Positions 4,533 to 6,064 of a stretch of 6,064 bases of DNA are shown piece after piece (within the stretch, counting starts at the first letter, position 1; each line of letters opens with the position of its first letter). Source of the stretch: Actinomycetota bacterium (GTDB lineage Bacteria; Actinomycetota; Thermoleophilia; Gaiellales; Gaiellaceae); NCBI GenBank assembly GCA_013697465.1, contig JACCWU010000020.1:1-6064 (forward strand), read 5' to 3'. The translations under genes were made by a program, and so were the position numbers. The notes under the pieces were generated by a model that worked only from the letters and a program-made list of their open reading frames with translations, was not told the DNA's origin and ran no database searches.

Positions 4533-6064
4533 TCCGCGAAACCTATTCCTGGGTACCCACCGAGCACCAGCTCGAAGCGGCCAACGTCCTGAGGCTGGCC
4601 CGCGCGCTCGGCTGCTCCGGCTACCACGAGCTGCACCGCGTTTCGATCGAGGAGCCCGACCGGTTCTGGCGCGCCGTCCGCGAGGACCTGGGGATTCCCT
4701 TCGCGCGGGACTGGGACAGGGTTCTCGACGACTCTCGAGGCATCGAGTGGACGACGTGGTTCGTCGGTGCACGGCTCAATCTCGCGGAGGCCTGTGTGCA
4801 TCGCTGGGCGGTGGAGCGGCCACACGAAGAGGCGGCCGTCTGGCATGCCGAGGACGGAGGTCGAGCGTCACTCACGTGGACCGAGCTCTCGCGGGAGACG
4901 ACGCTACTCGCGGAGGGGCTCACGCAACTCGGAGTCGGGCAGGGCGACGCGGTGGGGATCTTCCTGCCGATGTCGCCGCAGGCCGCCATCGCCGCCCACG
5001 CGTGCGCGCACATCGGCGCAGTCCAGGTTCCCATCTTCTCCGGCTTCGCGGCGCCCGCCCTCGCCACGCGGCTCGGGGACTCCGGCGCGAAAGCGCTGAT
5101 CACCGTCGACGCGTCGCTGCGGCGCGGTGCGGTCGTTCCGATGAAGGAGATCGCAGACGACGCTCTCCACGCGGCGCCGTCCGTCGAGCATGTCGTGGTG
5201 TGGCCACGGCTCGGCACAGATGTTCCGATGACCTCCGGGCGCGACCACTTCTGGAACGACCTCGTCGACGGCGCCCCCGGCGAGCTTCCCGCGCTCGAGG
5301 TCGAGAGCGAGGCGCCGTATCTCATCGCCTATACCTCCGGGACCACCGGCCGGCCCAAAGGTGCCCTCCACGTGCAGGGGAGCTTCCTTCTGTCCATCGC
5401 ACGCGAGGCCGCCTACCAGGCCGACCTCGATCCCGGTGACCGCGTCCTCTTCGCGACCGACATGGGCTGGATCATGGGCCCCTGGACGGTCGTGGGCGCG
5501 GGAGCCGTCGGCGCGACGACTGTCTTCATGGAAGGTGCGCCCGACTGGCCCGCTGATCGCATCTGGCGGCTCGTCGAGTCGGAGCGGGTGACGATGCTCG
5601 GCGTCTCGCCGACTCTCGTGCGGGCACTCATCCCGAAAGGCGAGCCCCGGGCCGACCTCTCGTCGCTACGAGCCGTGACGACGACGGGCGAGCCGTGGAA
5701 CCGAGGTCCGTACGACTGGCTGAACGAGCACGTCTGCGGCGACGGAAGCATCCCGATCGTGAACATCTCCGGCGGAACTGAGGTCGGAGCGTGCTTTCTC
5801 GCCGTCACGCCCGCGCTGCCCACCAAGCCCTGCTCGCTCGGGTTCCCCGCGCTCGGACAGGACATGGACGTCTTCGACGAGTCGGGGAAGCCGCTCCGCG
5901 GCGAGGTGGGCGAGCTCGTGTGCAAACGTCCCTGGCCCGGGATGACGCGAGGTATCTGGGGCGACGACGCGCGCTACCTCGACACCTACTGGAGCAGATT
6001 TCCCGGCGTGTGGACGCACGGCGATTGGGCATCGGTCGACGAGGACGGCTACTGGTTCCTGCAC
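4529..6064 (+). CDS. AMP-forming acyl-CoA ligase, acetyl-CoA-synthetase-like (3' end outside window)
   Basis: An uninterrupted frame of 512 codons to the window edge. ANL-superfamily enzymes activate a carboxylate with ATP to an acyl-adenylate and transfer it to CoA. The N-terminal part resembles the ACAS_N region (FWRAVREDLGIPF 46-58; a domain to about 92). The adenylation core follows: phosphate-binding YTSGTTGRPKG (268-278), TTGEPWN (385-391), the aromatic/TE motif NISGGTEVG (412-420), GFPALG (438-443) and the ATP-ribose Asp in THGDW (496-500). The window ends before the hinge and the C-terminal lid with its catalytic Lys, probably 110-140 residues. Acetyl-CoA synthetases have a DTWWQTE stretch where this has NISGGTE, so the acyl pocket is probably larger than for acetate. 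It resembles plant AAE17/18-type and related bacterial ligases; substrate unknown. ATG 4529 is the first start after an in-frame TAG (4520-4522). Confidence 0.92.
   Translation, partial: MIRETYSWVPTEHQLEAANVLRLARALGCSGYHELHRVSIEEPDRFWRAVREDLGIPFARDWDRVLDDSRGIEWTTWFVGARLNLAEACVHRWAVERPHEEAAVWHAEDGGRASLTWTELSRETTLLAEGLTQLGVGQGDAVGIFLPMSPQAAIAAHACAHIGAVQVPIFSGFAAPALATRLGDSGAKALITVDASLRRGAVVPMKEIADDALHAAPSVEHVVVWPRLGTDVPMTSGRDHFWNDLVDGAPGELPALEVESEAPYLIAYTSGTTGRPKGALHVQGSFLLSIAREAAYQADLDPGDRVLFATDMGWIMGPWTVVGAGAVGATTVFMEGAPDWPADRIWRLVESERVTMLGVSPTLVRALIPKGEPRADLSSLRAVTTTGEPWNRGPYDWLNEHVCGDGSIPIVNISGGTEVGACFLAVTPALPTKPCSLGFPALGQDMDVFDESGKPLRGEVGELVCKRPWPGMTRGIWGDDARYLDTYWSRFPGVWTHGDWASVDEDGYWFLH

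Overview
The window is GC-rich DNA with compact, GC-biased genes and mixed ATG/GTG starts. I read it as chromosomal DNA of a high-GC actinomycete-like bacterium, possibly a deep-branching lineage such as Thermoleophilia. That placement is inference from style; no marker gene is present. There are no rRNAs, tRNAs, transposases, phage genes or CRISPR arrays.

Layout from left to right: (1) a possible C-terminal end of an upstream gene with tandem TGA stops, a strong GC hairpin, then copy 1 of a multi-hairpin intergenic repeat (about 66-192). (2) A classical short-chain dehydrogenase/reductase on + (214-894). (3) A convergent intergenic region with a 12-bp palindrome and a perfect 13-bp stem-loop. 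(4) A leftward unit on -: an XRE helix-turn-helix regulator with about nine TPR repeats (1232-2599), followed 14 nt later by a 31-residue hydrophobic mini-gene with a perfect AGGAGG Shine-Dalgarno (1122-1217). (5) A divergent control region (2600-2711) with three CTTGAC/GTCAAG half-sites and a near-consensus sigma70-type promoter pointing right. (6) A short region without a credible protein, which that promoter would transcribe into a folded RNA ending at a terminator (2855-2884). (7) Copy 2 of the repeat (about 2892-3015). (8) A 14-TM DHA2-type MFS drug exporter on - (3016-4446). (9) Divergent from it, the first 512 residues of an acetyl-CoA-synthetase-like AMP-forming acyl-CoA ligase on +, cut by the window end.

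The two most interesting items are separate. First, the regulator plus mini-gene has the architecture of RRNPP peptide quorum sensing (Rap-Phr, PlcR-PapR, NprR-NprX), with a candidate operator and a divergent promoter that could drive a small RNA. Second, two copies of the roughly 125-bp repeat share conserved hairpins in which three base pairs differ by compensatory change, so the stems look maintained. Each copy starts 5-7 nt after a terminator-like hairpin. I do not recognise this repeat as a named family.
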